The notes under the pieces were generated by a model. It was given only the letters and a program-made list of their open reading frames with translations. It made no database searches and had not been told where the DNA came from. This document shows, one piece after another, positions 1 to 7,420 of a stretch of DNA of 37,101 nucleotides. The stretch comes from Nitrosomonas sp. (GTDB taxonomy: Bacteria; Pseudomonadota; Gammaproteobacteria; Burkholderiales; Nitrosomonadaceae), in contig JADJES010000022.1 in NCBI GenBank assembly GCA_016708955.1, forward strand, positions 1 through 37,101, in the 5' to 3' direction. The translations under genes and the position numbers were made by a program. The number at the start of each line of letters is the position of its first letter. The stretch's first letter is position 1.

Positions 1-563
1 TGCGTGAGTTCTTGTTTTTGGCTCGCATTGACGTATGCGGCACTCAGGCTGTCAGTGCGATGTTCCTTGGGCGCGCCGCCGAGTTTATGCAAGGCGGTCT
101 GCAATCCATCGGCCAATGCTATAACTTTCCCGCCCCGGATGATATGAACAGCACGCCAATGACTATAAGCCAGACAAACTGATACAGCAGGTGATCAAAT
201 GGCTCGCCTGCGATCGTAATTGCCGTGCGCGGCCGGGTAAAATCGGACAACCCCTGGTGCCCGGCAGGCACCGACTGGCAAAACATGACAGCCTTACCGG
301 GACCTTGCGTTGCGCGCCAGTGTTTTACACGGCGCTGCAAGCTTCTGAGCAACTTCTCCGGGTATTGACCGGGATATCGGTCATCCAAGTGCTCCCAAAG
401 CGTAGTCCCCGGTCAGTTCAGGTTCCCGGTACAGCAATGGAACCAACTCGGTCTCCCAAACCAACGCAAAAGGATCCTGGCGCGTGCGCCACTGCCGTTG
501 GGCAATGGGAACTTTGGTGCAGTGCAGAGTGGAAGATACGGATAAATTATTAACGGCAAACAC
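1..563 (-). pseudogene. istA: IS21-family transposase IstA, partial and frameshifted
   Basis: Reading the minus strand from about 563 down to 1 gives pieces of an IstA transposase in shifting frames: RQWRTRQDPFALVWETELV, then YPGQYPEKLLRSLQRRVKHW, then the QGLSDFT segment that carries the first acidic residue of the DDE catalytic core, then GGAPKEHRTDSLSAAYVNA. This order matches the N-terminal half of IS21-type IstA. Frame changes fall near 410 and 160. The usual N-terminal helix-turn-helix is not recognisable upstream of 563, and the C-terminal half and the helper ATPase gene istB lie beyond the window edge if present. The gene would not give a full product as read. Family assignment is secure from the SDFT and HRTDSLSAA blocks; the exact element is not known to me. 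Confidence 0.8.
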
Positions 564-1104
564 TGAATTGACATTGTTTGGAAAATTTGTCTATGGGCAG
601 GAGCGGTTGAAAAATCTCATACGTAAAATGCCAATAATCATGCATTTATCGCAAACTACGCTGAGCGCTATCGCCCGGGCGACCGAATCAGTTTAGCTTT
701 CATTGAATCAACCGTAAACTATGTCGTTACCAAATGCTTTGCCAAGCGATAACAAATGCAATGGAGCCCGAAAAGGTTACACATTTACTTTTGCAGATGC
801 GAACCAGGGTGCTCGACAACGAATTGGAGCAAACATTTAGATAATGATATCCCTGCTTTCGGGTGGAGAACAATGAGATGCTCAAAAAGGCGGCTTAGCT
901 TCCCGGTTTTGCATGCTCTCCATATAGTTAACAAATTTTCAACAGATAATTATACGACATAGCCTATTGATAACAGCAAAATAATGCTGTTATGCTCGCA
1001 CTCACCATCAAATTCACTGTTTCCTACCTATTTCCGCTACCATTAATTTACTTCGGTACCCTAAAGGAAGAGAATAAGAATCCAATCGCGGAATTTGGGC
1101 AGAA
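564..1104. other. Intergenic stretch before the iterons, no recognisable gene
   Basis: No open frame here resembles a known protein; the short frames at 484-696 and 756-962 have no recognisable domain or ribosome site. The stretch holds the left border of the IS21 remnant, not defined, and one clear hairpin at 970-993 close to the iteron array. Confidence 0.5.
970..993. promoter_or_regulatory. Perfect inverted repeat upstream of iterons
   Basis: ATAACAGCA and TGCTGTTAT form 9-bp perfect arms around a 6-nt AT-only loop. It lies about 110 bp before the first iteron. In iteron plasmids, inverted repeats near the origin are often operators for the initiator protein, but the sequence is not a half-iteron and no T-run follows, so operator versus other hairpin is undecided. 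Confidence 0.4.
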
Positions 1105-1445
1105 GTTATAGGTGTAACTCACACATGTTATAGGTATAACTCACATTCACAACTAGAAGTTATAGGTTTAGCTCACACATGTTATAGGTATAACTCACAT
1201 TCGGAACCAGAAGTTATAGGTCTAATCCACAGTTAGTTATAGGTTTAACTCACAATTAATATCAATGTTATAGGTTTGACCCACAGATAAGCTTCGATGA
1301 TATAGGTTTAACTCACACATCTATAGGTTAAACACACAGATCATATAGGTTTAACTCACACATGTTATAGGTATAACTCACAATTAGACCCTTTAGTTAT
1401 AGGTATAACTCACAGTTAAATCCCATGTTATAGGTATAACTCACA
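1105..1445 (+). repeat. Array of 13 direct 19-bp iterons (candidate oriV)
   Basis: Thirteen direct copies of the consensus GTTATAGGTATAACTCACA start at 1105, 1127, 1159, 1181, 1213, 1236, 1267, 1299, 1321 (degenerate, 18 bp), 1342, 1364, 1396 and 1427. Six are exact. Start-to-start spacing is mostly 21-32 bp, that is two to three helical turns. Spacers are unrelated to each other. This is the architecture of an iteron-controlled plasmid origin, where the replication initiator binds the repeats and limits copy number. A DnaA box follows at 1497 and an AT-rich zone after that. The initiator gene is not in the window. Confidence 0.85.
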
Positions 1446-1837
1446 GTTAAAACATAATTATGCTCGCAATATATTGATATAACTGATTTATTATCCTGTG
1501 GATAACTTCCTATTCTTTTCTTCTTTTAATCATATAAATAAGCAATCACAAGAATATTATTAAAAATGTATAATAATCCCTAAAGAATATATTTAAAAGT
1601 TACAGCATAACTAAAGTATTAAAACCCCTCCTACAAGTCATTATAAATCTACTACAAGACAATCTAATAACAACATACAACGGATGGTACCATAACCTAT
1701 TTTAACCTCATTAAAGCCTCTTTAAATCCATTTAAATATAAATTAGCCTCAATTATTAAAAACCAAGTACAAAGAATTTACGCCAAGAAAAAAACGGTGA
1801 TTGGGAAATTGGTGTTTAAAATTATTGAAACTTAGAT
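1446..1837. other. AT-rich zone next to iterons with a DnaA box
   Basis: Gene-free, very AT-rich segment between iterons and the kfrB-like gene. TGTGGATAA at 1497-1505 is a perfect DnaA box (reverse complement TTATCCACA). The AT-rich run after it would suit strand opening at an origin. Assignment as the melting region is inference from position. Confidence 0.55.
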
Positions 1838-2188
1838 ATGAAAAAACGATTACTTGTTATGAATGGCCAAAAATTAGTACAGAACGATTTTGGCGGCGAA
1901 TGGAAAACAGAGAAAGTATGCAAAGCTGAAGGCATAAAGCCTGGCGTATATAACTTATACAACGCTGTTGATGCAGACCAATCAAAAGACAATATTGGAG
2001 AAGTAATCCATATCGACAAAAAAGAAAATGTGCTTTATCAAAAGAATGGATCTAAATATATTAAGCATGATTTAAGCTGTTTCGACCAAATCCCCGAAAC
2101 AGGCCACATGATGAATATTAAGTACGAAAACAACAAAACAAGTACAACTGAAGTTACTAAGAAACTCCGTCAAAGAATTAAATTGTGA
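1838..2188 (+). CDS. kfrB: KfrB-domain plasmid protein
   Basis: The 116-residue product begins MKKRLLVMNGQKLVQNDFGG and continues with KPGVYNLYNAVDADQSK, matching the small KfrB domain of IncP plasmids, which is found as a stand-alone protein or at the end of large relaxases. KfrB and KfrA of IncP plasmids are membrane- and DNA-associated accessory proteins linked to stable inheritance; the biochemical role of KfrB is not settled. No signal peptide or membrane segment is visible. The gene lies between the iteron array and the parA operon, converging with the parB-like gene 7 bp away. The ATG at 1838 follows an AT-rich leader with no strong ribosome site. The kfrA homologue is 17 kb away at 19067-19645, an unusual separation. 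Confidence 0.75.
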   Translation: MKKRLLVMNGQKLVQNDFGGEWKTEKVCKAEGIKPGVYNLYNAVDADQSKDNIGEVIHIDKKENVLYQKNGSKYIKHDLSCFDQIPETGHMMNIKYENNKTSTTEVTKKLRQRIKL

Positions 2189-2195
2189 ATATAAA

Positions 2196-2549
2196 TCATT
2201 TTGTAATTTCTCTAAAACGCTTTTCTAAATCTTCTATAGCTTCTTTTTCGAGTAATGCCAATATGGCTTTTTCTAAGGTTTCAGTATCATAACAACCCAA
2301 ATGCTCACCTATATCCTGAAATAAAGTTTTCATACCCTCTCGACACTTTCCCCCAAACTGTGCTGTATAAGGAGAAACCCTTCGACGTTTTTTTGGTTGA
2401 CGACTAACAAAACCAAGTTTCGCCCCTTCTCTTTCCATAGTCTTCTGTTGATCTAAGGTTAGCTTATGGGGTTGTTGCCCTTTAATTACAAGTTCTTCAA
2501 GATCTATTTGTTCCTCATTTAAACCCAATGATGCGCGGTCATTAGACAT
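2196..2549 (-). CDS. Small ParB-like centromere-binding partner of ParA
   Basis: 117 residues, starting MSNDRASLGLNEEQIDLEEL. The start at 2549 is chosen because AAGGAG lies 8-9 nt upstream; an in-frame ATG at 2567 lacks one. The ATG overlaps the parA stop by 8 bp, so the two are translationally coupled. A basic patch KKRRRVSP sits in the middle and the C-terminal third is rich in acidic and leucine residues, as in small DNA-binding partition partners. I do not recognise the family by sequence: the call rests on its position directly after a type Ib parA and its size. Its likely targets are the AT-rich repeats upstream of parA (3290-3850). It could instead be an unrelated regulator. Confidence 0.6.
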   Translation of the reverse strand: MSNDRASLGLNEEQIDLEELVIKGQQPHKLTLDQQKTMEREGAKLGFVSRQPKKRRRVSPYTAQFGGKCREGMKTLFQDIGEHLGCYDTETLEKAILALLEKEAIEDLEKRFREITK

Positions 2550-3264
2550 TTGTAATGCTCCTTTCAAAATGCTGTTTAATACCTTTTTTTAATAACCTTT
2601 TAATCTCTTCAGCATAATTTTCAGAGTTTTTAGCGGCTTTATCTATGCTTAATTGTTCTTTTCTATTTTCAGTTTTCAACGTATTAACTGAACCACCAAA
2701 AGAAAAAATAGATTTAAATGCCTCCCTATCAATTAAAGAACATTTAAGTATATCTATACCAGCCTCATCAAATGACTGTGTAAGATACTTACCTGTCTTA
2801 GTAATAATTGCTGCACTTAACCGAGTAAACATAACAGAGAAAGGAATTTCGCGGCGAGCAATATTCGCCCCATACTTAATAGTTTTAATGGTTTTAACAG
2901 CTTCCTTAGCATCATTCTGTGAAGCTTGACAAGGGACTATTACAAGATCGGCACGACTTATTGCACCAACTACTGCACTACTTGCAACTCCTTCTAGGTC
3001 AACCAGAACAAATGGTGTTTGTTCCTGTGCCTGATCAATAACATCTAGAATATTTTCTTCTGTAACATTTTCATATAATCGTATATTACTGGGTTTACCA
3101 TCCAGCTTTGCCCATGCTGCGCTATGCTGGTTCGGGTCTGCATCAATTAAAGAAACCTCTATATTCTTATCATAACCTTGTCTGGCAAGCTCACAAGCAA
3201 GAACAACACAAGCTGTTGTCTTCCCTGCCCCTCCCTTACTTGATGCAAAAACTATAACAGGCAT
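2542..3264 (-). CDS. parA: ParA-family plasmid partition ATPase
   Basis: 240 residues, the size of type Ib ParA proteins that lack an N-terminal helix-turn-helix. The deviant Walker A KGGAGKTT is at residues 10-17, the Walker A' region SLIDADPNQHSAAWAK near 38-53, and FVLVDLEG near 85-92. ParA ATPases form ATP-dependent gradients on the nucleoid that move plasmids tethered by their ParB partner. GGAG lies 6-7 nt before the ATG at 3264. The gene is followed, with an 8-bp overlap, by the parB-like gene. The upstream 600 bp hold many copies of a TAGTTAT/ATAACTA motif, likely both the operator and the centromere. Reads without interruption. Confidence 0.9.
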   Translation of the reverse strand: MPVIVFASSKGGAGKTTACVVLACELARQGYDKNIEVSLIDADPNQHSAAWAKLDGKPSNIRLYENVTEENILDVIDQAQEQTPFVLVDLEGVASSAVVGAISRADLVIVPCQASQNDAKEAVKTIKTIKYGANIARREIPFSVMFTRLSAAIITKTGKYLTQSFDEAGIDILKCSLIDREAFKSIFSFGGSVNTLKTENRKEQLSIDKAAKNSENYAEEIKRLLKKGIKQHFERSITNV

Positions 3265-3289
3265 ATATCTCCACTCCTCTATCAGTAGT

Positions 3290-3850
3290 TACCAAAGAGA
3301 TAACTATATCTAATAGTTATACACTATAGAACTAAAAGATAACAATATATCTTTTTATCGCAGTAAAACAGTTATCAACTAGATAACTAAATGATAACTA
3401 TAACATAACACTGGTGTCTCGTTAACCATCACTTAAAAAAACTATCTTTTCCCTATTTAATAAGCAGATAAGAATAATGTTATCAACAAATAATTTCATT
3501 TTAACTACAATATTTTGAGGTTGGTTTTATGAAATGTGGAATCTTTGCGATCTCATATTGTTATAGTCAATTGTAATTTATGAATTAATTTCCTATGTTG
3601 TAAGTATACGTTAACGGAACACTAATGATAACATAAAGTTATTTTGTTGTTACCTATTAGTTATTTATTGAAATACATAGTTACCTATTAGATAACTGTA
3701 GTAAAATTTTAAATTATCTTTTCATCACAGAAAATAGTTATTGTGTCAGTAACTGTTTGGTAATCGTTTGATAACTATTATATAACTATATGTTATAGTT
3801 ATATAATAGTTAACTATGTATGAACCATAACTTTTGGTTTTCTTTTAGGT
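3290..3850. repeat. AT-rich repeat cluster upstream of parA (candidate parS/centromere)
   Basis: Apart from the MITE at 3409-3627, the segment is built of short units around GATAACT/AGTTATC and TATAGTTAT in both orientations, for example near 3300, 3315, 3370-3400, 3680, 3760-3810. One end, 3709-3815, is repeated as a diverged copy at 4453-4570. Type Ib partition systems commonly place their centromere as repeat clusters next to parA. Whether all units are binding sites is inference. Confidence 0.6.
3409..3627 (-). mobile_element. 219-bp MITE, copy 1
   Basis: Non-coding element with 18-bp terminal inverted repeats, CACTGGTGTCTCGTTAAC at 3409-3426 and its near-complement ending at 3627. It is bounded by a perfect 9-bp target duplication ATAACATAA (3400-3408 and 3628-3636). 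In inverse orientation it matches the element at 5600-7158 along its whole length with only scattered differences, and both are 219 bp. It has no open frame. The terminal repeats resemble those of the IS4-type element at 5631-6961, so mobilisation by such a transposase is plausible. Confidence 0.9.
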
Positions 3851-3999
3851 AACTGTGGTATGGTTTTAAGTTAAATTACTTCCAGCAGAGCCGGGGGGCT
3901 GATCATAACGTTAATTTTCCTTTTCCTGGTCTCGAATATACGCTCTGACAGAGGGCATCAATAGCGCGGAGGAGGCACGGTAGGTGGTGCGCGCTATTA

Positions 4000-4419
4000 C
4001 GAGAGCTGCGCTGGTGCATTGAAAACTATCACAAGGCGTGGAAGAGTGGTGTTGGTGTGGAGCGACAACGGTTTCAAACGGTGGAAAATCTGGAACGGAT
4101 GCTGGTAATCACGGCATTTCTCACCGTGCGATTGCTGCAACTGAGAGAACGCCTGGATGCTCCCATCGACGCACCTGAAACGGTGTTAAGCAAAGACGAA
4201 TGGAAAGTGTTGTGGTTATCGACAGAGCACAACCATCCCTTGCCAAAGATGCCGCCGTCTGCGCATTGGGCGTTTTACGCCATTGCTAAACTGGGTGGAT
4301 TTGCTGATACCAAGTGCACGGGACGCCCCAGCTGGGACACTGTTTGGCACGGTTGGTTTCGCTTGCGAGAACGGATCAATGGGTATCAACTCAGCAAATC
4401 GGTGTTCGCTGAGTTGTGA
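4000..4419 (+). pseudogene. IS4-family (IS50/Tn5-like) transposase, C-terminal fragment
   Basis: From about 4000 the frame reads RELRWCIENYHKAWKSGVGV and goes on to VERQRFQTVENLERMLVITAF, matching the C-terminal part of Tn5-type transposases. The R-(3)-E-(6)-K part of the IS4 signature is visible, with E in WCIEN as the third catalytic acidic residue, but the two N-terminal catalytic aspartates and the DNA-binding domain are absent. The frame ends at TGA 4417-4419, partly inside the terminal repeat, as in IS50. It is a remnant, about 140 of some 470 residues, and cannot be active. The segment 3900-3999 upstream gives no recognisable coding sequence. Confidence 0.8.
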
Positions 4420-4430
4420 TCAAGAGACAG
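4412..4430 (-). repeat. IS50-type terminal (inside-end-like) repeat
   Basis: The reverse complement reads CTGTCTCTTGATCACAACT. The first 14 bases agree with the known 19-bp inside end of IS50, which begins CTGTCTCTTGATCA. It overlaps the stop codon of the transposase fragment, as in IS50. No matching left end or 9-bp duplication could be found. Confidence 0.75.
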
Positions 4431-4452
4431 GGCTCTGCCGGGGGCTTACCAA

Positions 4453-4570
4453 TTATTAATTATCTTTTTCATCACCGTAAGTAGTTATTATATAGTTATC
4501 TGTTTGTTATATTATCAATAACTCATAGATAACTTTATGTTATAGTTATTTATTAGTTAACTATTGAAAA
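4453..4570. repeat. Second diverged copy of centromere-like repeat block
   Basis: Aligns with 3709-3815: both run AATTATCTTTT(T)CATCAC, then TAGTTATT, CTGTTTG, ATAACT units, and ATGTTATAGTTAT followed by TAGTTAACTAT. The two copies are separated by the IS200/IS50 chimera. It is followed at 4566-4583 by GAAAATAAGCAGCAGAGC, which recurs exactly at 5523-5540. Confidence 0.7.
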
Positions 4571-4718
4571 TAAGCAGCAGAGCTGATGATCCGTCTGGAT
4601 TATCTTTAGCGCAAGGAGGGGTTGTATAAGCCCTATAGGAAAAATAAGCGTAGAGAAATCGGCACAACGCAGTCGCAGAAAGGAATTTGTTGTTTAATAT
4701 AGGGGTAGTTATTACATA

Positions 4719-5027
4719 TTAAAACGCCTCTCGCACAGTAAGGTGGTTAAATGGCACCATGCGTTTGTGCAATACGCCGAATACAACCAATTGTTGCTCA
4801 TACACAACGTAGTAAATGACATGACTTGAGCAGGGAAAACTTAATACGTTCGGTCCAACATCTGGCCTTGATTTACCGAGAGAAGGTGTTTCAGCCAGCA
4901 ATCGAATCGTTTGCTGAAGTTCTGATAAATATTTTTGCGACTGCGCTTTGCTCCATTGTCTGATCGTAAAACGGCGTATTTCAATAAGGTCGGTCTGAGC
5001 ATCTGGGGTTAAACGAAAACCAGGCAT
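4719..5027 (-). CDS. ParE/RelE-family toxin
   Basis: 102 residues starting MPGFRLTPDAQTDLIEIRRF, the normal length of ParE/RelE-fold toxins. The conserved outline is visible: an N-terminal helix pair with IRRFTIRQWSKAQSQKYL, the central GKSRPDVGPNVLSFPCSSHVIYY strand region, and the C-terminal VVFGVLHKRM motif. ParE-type members poison DNA gyrase and RelE-type members cleave mRNA on the ribosome; the sequence alone does not settle which. Its start overlaps the antitoxin stop by one base (TAATG), the usual coupled arrangement. The pair lies between two repeat blocks and next to the second MITE copy. Confidence 0.88.
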   Translation of the reverse strand: MPGFRLTPDAQTDLIEIRRFTIRQWSKAQSQKYLSELQQTIRLLAETPSLGKSRPDVGPNVLSFPCSSHVIYYVVYEQQLVVFGVLHKRMVPFNHLTVREAF

Positions 5028-5287
5028 TAGTCGTACTGATCAGTTTCTAATGTACCAAAAAAAGAATCGCCATCAACAATGTTGCCCGCCTTGATATCCA
5101 TTTTGGCTTGGACGGCTCTCGATTGCAAAAATCGAAGCTTGAGCGCTTCAATGCTTTCGTAGTCATCCATTGAGATGACTACAGCAACTGGTTTCCCGTT
5201 TTTGTTAATTTGAATTGGGGCACGCTGCGCTTTTAACAGCATGTCACCAAATTGAGTTTTAGCTTCATTGGCAGAAAGTGCATCCAT
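5027..5287 (-). CDS. Phd/YefM-family antitoxin
   Basis: 86 residues from MDALSANEAKTQFGDMLLKA, with the Phd/YefM DNA-binding core (NEAKTQFGDMLLKAQRAPIQ and NGKPVAVVISMDDYESIE) and an acidic C-terminal tail that normally wraps the toxin. The start at 5287 is preferred because AAGGG lies about 8 nt upstream and family members start here; an in-frame ATG at 5323 has no ribosome site. Antitoxins of this family repress their own operon, with the toxin as co-repressor. It is the promoter-proximal gene of the pair, with the toxin directly after. Confidence 0.88.
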   Translation of the reverse strand: MDALSANEAKTQFGDMLLKAQRAPIQINKNGKPVAVVISMDDYESIEALKLRFLQSRAVQAKMDIKAGNIVDGDSFFGTLETDQYD

Positions 5288-5599
5288 TATTGTGCCCTTA
5301 TTAATATCGTTTGAATCGTTCATTATAATCGAATCATGCCAGATTGGTCAAAATCTAGTCTCTTCCAATATGAAATTAGTCTGAAGGGGTTTGCGTATTT
5401 TCAAGAAAAAAAAGTCAAAGCAAAGTGGTCATTATGTGAGGCATGGTGATCGACATGGATGAGTACCTATTTGATAAAAATATACTAACCATAACTTATA
5501 GTTATCTATTTAAAATAGGTATGAAAATAAGCAGCAGAGCCGTGTTTAGTATGCTCAATAAGCTAAAATTAGAGACGATAGGTAAAGTATATAATCTTT
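5288..5599. other. Intergenic region: antitoxin promoter side and repeat remnant
   Basis: No gene. It should hold the promoter of the leftward toxin-antitoxin operon. At 5484-5540 it has a third, partial unit of the centromere-like repeats (CATAACTTATAGTTATCT) followed by an exact 18-bp copy of the segment at 4566-4583. The MITE target duplication is at 5591-5599. Confidence 0.5.
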
Positions 5600-5630
5600 C
5601 ACTAGTGTCCCGTTAACTTATACTTACAAC

Positions 5631-6961
5631 CAGTAGTGTCCGGTTTAATTAGCTGTTGAAGCGGTAGAGTCCAGTATTTACAAGGATTCCAGAGAAATTA
5701 TTTTGGTGCCGATTTGAAATCATATTTCGCAAACTCAGGTTCGAGTAGTCTCCAGAAGTTGAACCCTCTGGAGGTGGTCTATGAACTTTGGAAAAACGCT
5801 GTTCGCACAACTCATGGAGTTTGTGCCATGGACGAGCTTCGCAAGAATCGTGGCGCGTCATGGCGGCGATTCGGGCGTGCGCAATCTGAGTTGTACCGAG
5901 CAATTCCGCGCCATGGCTTTTGCACAGTTGACCTACCGCGAGAGTCTGCGGGATATCGAAGCCTGTTTGCTGGCCAACCAGACGAAGCTGTACAGCATGG
6001 GTTTTCGCGCACCAGTCAAACGGTCGACACTGGCCGACGCCAACGAAGCGCGCAACTTGCACATCTGGGAAGAGTTGGCGATGTTGTTGATCCGGCGTGC
6101 GCGCAAACTGTATTGCAACGACAGCTTCGGTGTCGATCTGACCAATACGGTCTGCGCATTGGATGCAACGACTATAGACCTGTGCCTGTCGCTGTTTCCA
6201 TGGGCGCCGTTTCGCACCAACAAAGCGGCGATCAAACTGCATGCCCTGCTGGTTTGCGCGGCAATATTCCGGCTTTCATTCACATCACGGATGGCAAGAC
6301 CCACGAAGTCAAAGTACTGGATGCCTTGTCTTTCGAGGCAGGGGCTTTCTACGTGATGGATCGAGGTTATCTGGATTTCGGTCGCCTATTCACGCTGCAT
6401 CAGTCGGGCGCGTTTTTCGTAACTCGCGCCAAACGTGGAATGAACGCGCACAGGGTGTACTCGATGAAGGTCGATCGGAATACCGGCATCATCTGCGATC
6501 AGCGTATCGCGCTCGACGGTTTCTACATCTCGCAGGATTATCCCGAGCAACTAAGGCGCATTCGCTTCAAAGACCCGGAAACCGGCAAGACGTTGGTGTT
6601 CCTGACCAACAACACGACCCTGCCTGCACTGACGATTGCCGCACTGTACAAAAGCCGCTGGCAAGTCGAGTTGTTCTTCAAGTGGATCAAGCAACATCTT
6701 CGTATCAAACGTTTCATCGGCAACAGCGAGAATGCGGTGAAAACGCAAATCTGGTGTGCCGTTGCCACTTACGTGCTAATCGCCATCGTCAAAAGGAACT
6801 TCAAATTGATGCCTCGCTCTACACTTTGCTACAGATTTTATCGGTCTCTATTTTTGAGAAAAACCAGTTGCAACAAGCCTTACAAGGTGCCGCTTACATT
6901 CCAGAACAGTGCGGTGCCGCTAACCAACTAAATTTATTCAACTTTTAACCGGACACTACTG
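5631..6961 (+). mobile_element. IS4-family insertion sequence, 1331 bp
   Basis: Perfect 15-bp terminal repeats CAGTAGTGTCCGGTT at both ends and a 9-bp target duplication ACTTACAAC (5622-5630 and 6962-6970). It sits inside the second MITE. It carries one transposase gene in the plus direction. Confidence 0.93.
5781..6948 (+). pseudogene. IS4-family transposase with two frameshifts
   Basis: Begins MNFGKTLFAQLMEFVPWTSF, continues through QLTYRESLRDIEACLLANQT and the ALDATTIDLCLS segment with the first catalytic Asp, then shifts frame at about 6252 to DLRGNIPAFIHITDGKTHEV and AFYVMDRGYLDF with the second Asp. The Y-(2)-R-(3)-E-(6)-K signature is complete in YKSRWQVELFFKWIK. A second shift near 6792 leads to the C-terminal LLQILSVSIFEKNQL and the stop at 6948. 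Both shifts are explained by one missing base, the second in a run of A. Corrected length is about 390 residues, usual for this IS4 subgroup. Either a dead gene or two base-calling errors. Confidence 0.88.
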
Positions 6962-7204
6962 ACTTACAACACAGAAAATTAATTCATAAATTACAATTGA
7001 CTATAATAATATGAGATCGCAAAGACTCCACATTTCACAAAACCATCCTCAAAATATTGCAGTTAAAATTAAATATTCGTTGATAGCCTTATTCTTATCT
7101 GTTTGTTAAATTGGTAAAAGCTAGTTTTTTTCAAGCGATAGTTAACGGGACACCAATGATAATCTTTACAATATTGTATTAGTAAAGCCTAATGAGGAGA
7201 AGCA

Positions 7205-7420
7205 ATGCCAAAAGTCAGTGCGAAAAGACAAATCACATTACCCATTTCCGGTTGTAACGAGTTGGGTATCCAGGCAGGGGATGAAGTGGAGATTTTCCGC
7301 CATGGAAATCAATTCAATATCATTAAAAAAGAGATTGGTATGGCGGCGGGTCTCTTAAAGGGCACCAAAATAAACAATACTGTCAGCGATGTACAATCAA
7401 GACAGAAACATTTTGAATGA
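7205..7420 (+). CDS. AbrB/MazE-type (VapB-like) antitoxin
   Basis: 71 residues starting MPKVSAKRQITLPISGCNEL, the swapped-hairpin AbrB fold with the typical K-RQITLP start and the GDEVEIFRHGNQFNI strand pair. Such antitoxins bind the operon promoter as dimers and neutralise the toxin with their C-terminal tail. GAGGAG lies 6 nt before the ATG. The stop codon overlaps the toxin start in ATGA, the standard coupled layout. It lies just outside the second MITE, whose target duplication ends at 7167; the promoter must therefore lie close to or within the MITE end. Confidence 0.85.
   Translation: MPKVSAKRQITLPISGCNELGIQAGDEVEIFRHGNQFNIIKKEIGMAAGLLKGTKINNTVSDVQSRQKHFE

Larger units (their letters stand above)
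3868..4455 (-). mobile_element. IS200/IS605-like ends enclosing a foreign fragment
   Basis: The segment from 3868 to 3898 is close to the reverse complement of the right end of the IS200-type element at 24266-24888, including the outer AAGTTAAATTAC block and the hairpin with GCAGAGCC. The segment 4431-4455 matches the reverse complement of that element's left end, GCCGGGGG followed by a TTACC-like block and an AT-rich tail. No tnpA lies between them; instead there is an IS50-like transposase tail. The hairpin on the right is cut exactly where the IS50-type end begins. Read as an old minus-strand IS200-type copy whose inside was replaced. Confidence 0.6.
5600..7158 (+). mobile_element. 219-bp MITE, copy 2, interrupted by an IS4-family element
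   Basis: Terminal repeats CACTAGTGTCCCGTTAAC (5600-5617) and its near-complement ending at 7158 are flanked by a perfect 9-bp duplication ATAATCTTT (5591-5599 and 7159-7167). Removing the 1331-bp element at 5631-6961 and one copy of its own 9-bp duplication leaves 219 bp, the same length as copy 1 at 3409-3627, to which it is similar throughout in inverse orientation. Confidence 0.9.

Noticed and set aside
756..962. Small plus-strand open frame
   Set aside because: No ribosome site, no recognisable domain, irregular composition.
1105..1445. CRISPR array
   Set aside because: Repeats are 19 bp, spacers are 2-13 bp and AT-rich, and no cas gene is present; the iteron reading with a DnaA box fits.
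5649..6304. Long minus-strand open frames
   Set aside because: They are antisense shadows of the IS4-type transposase, which has full motif support on the plus strand.
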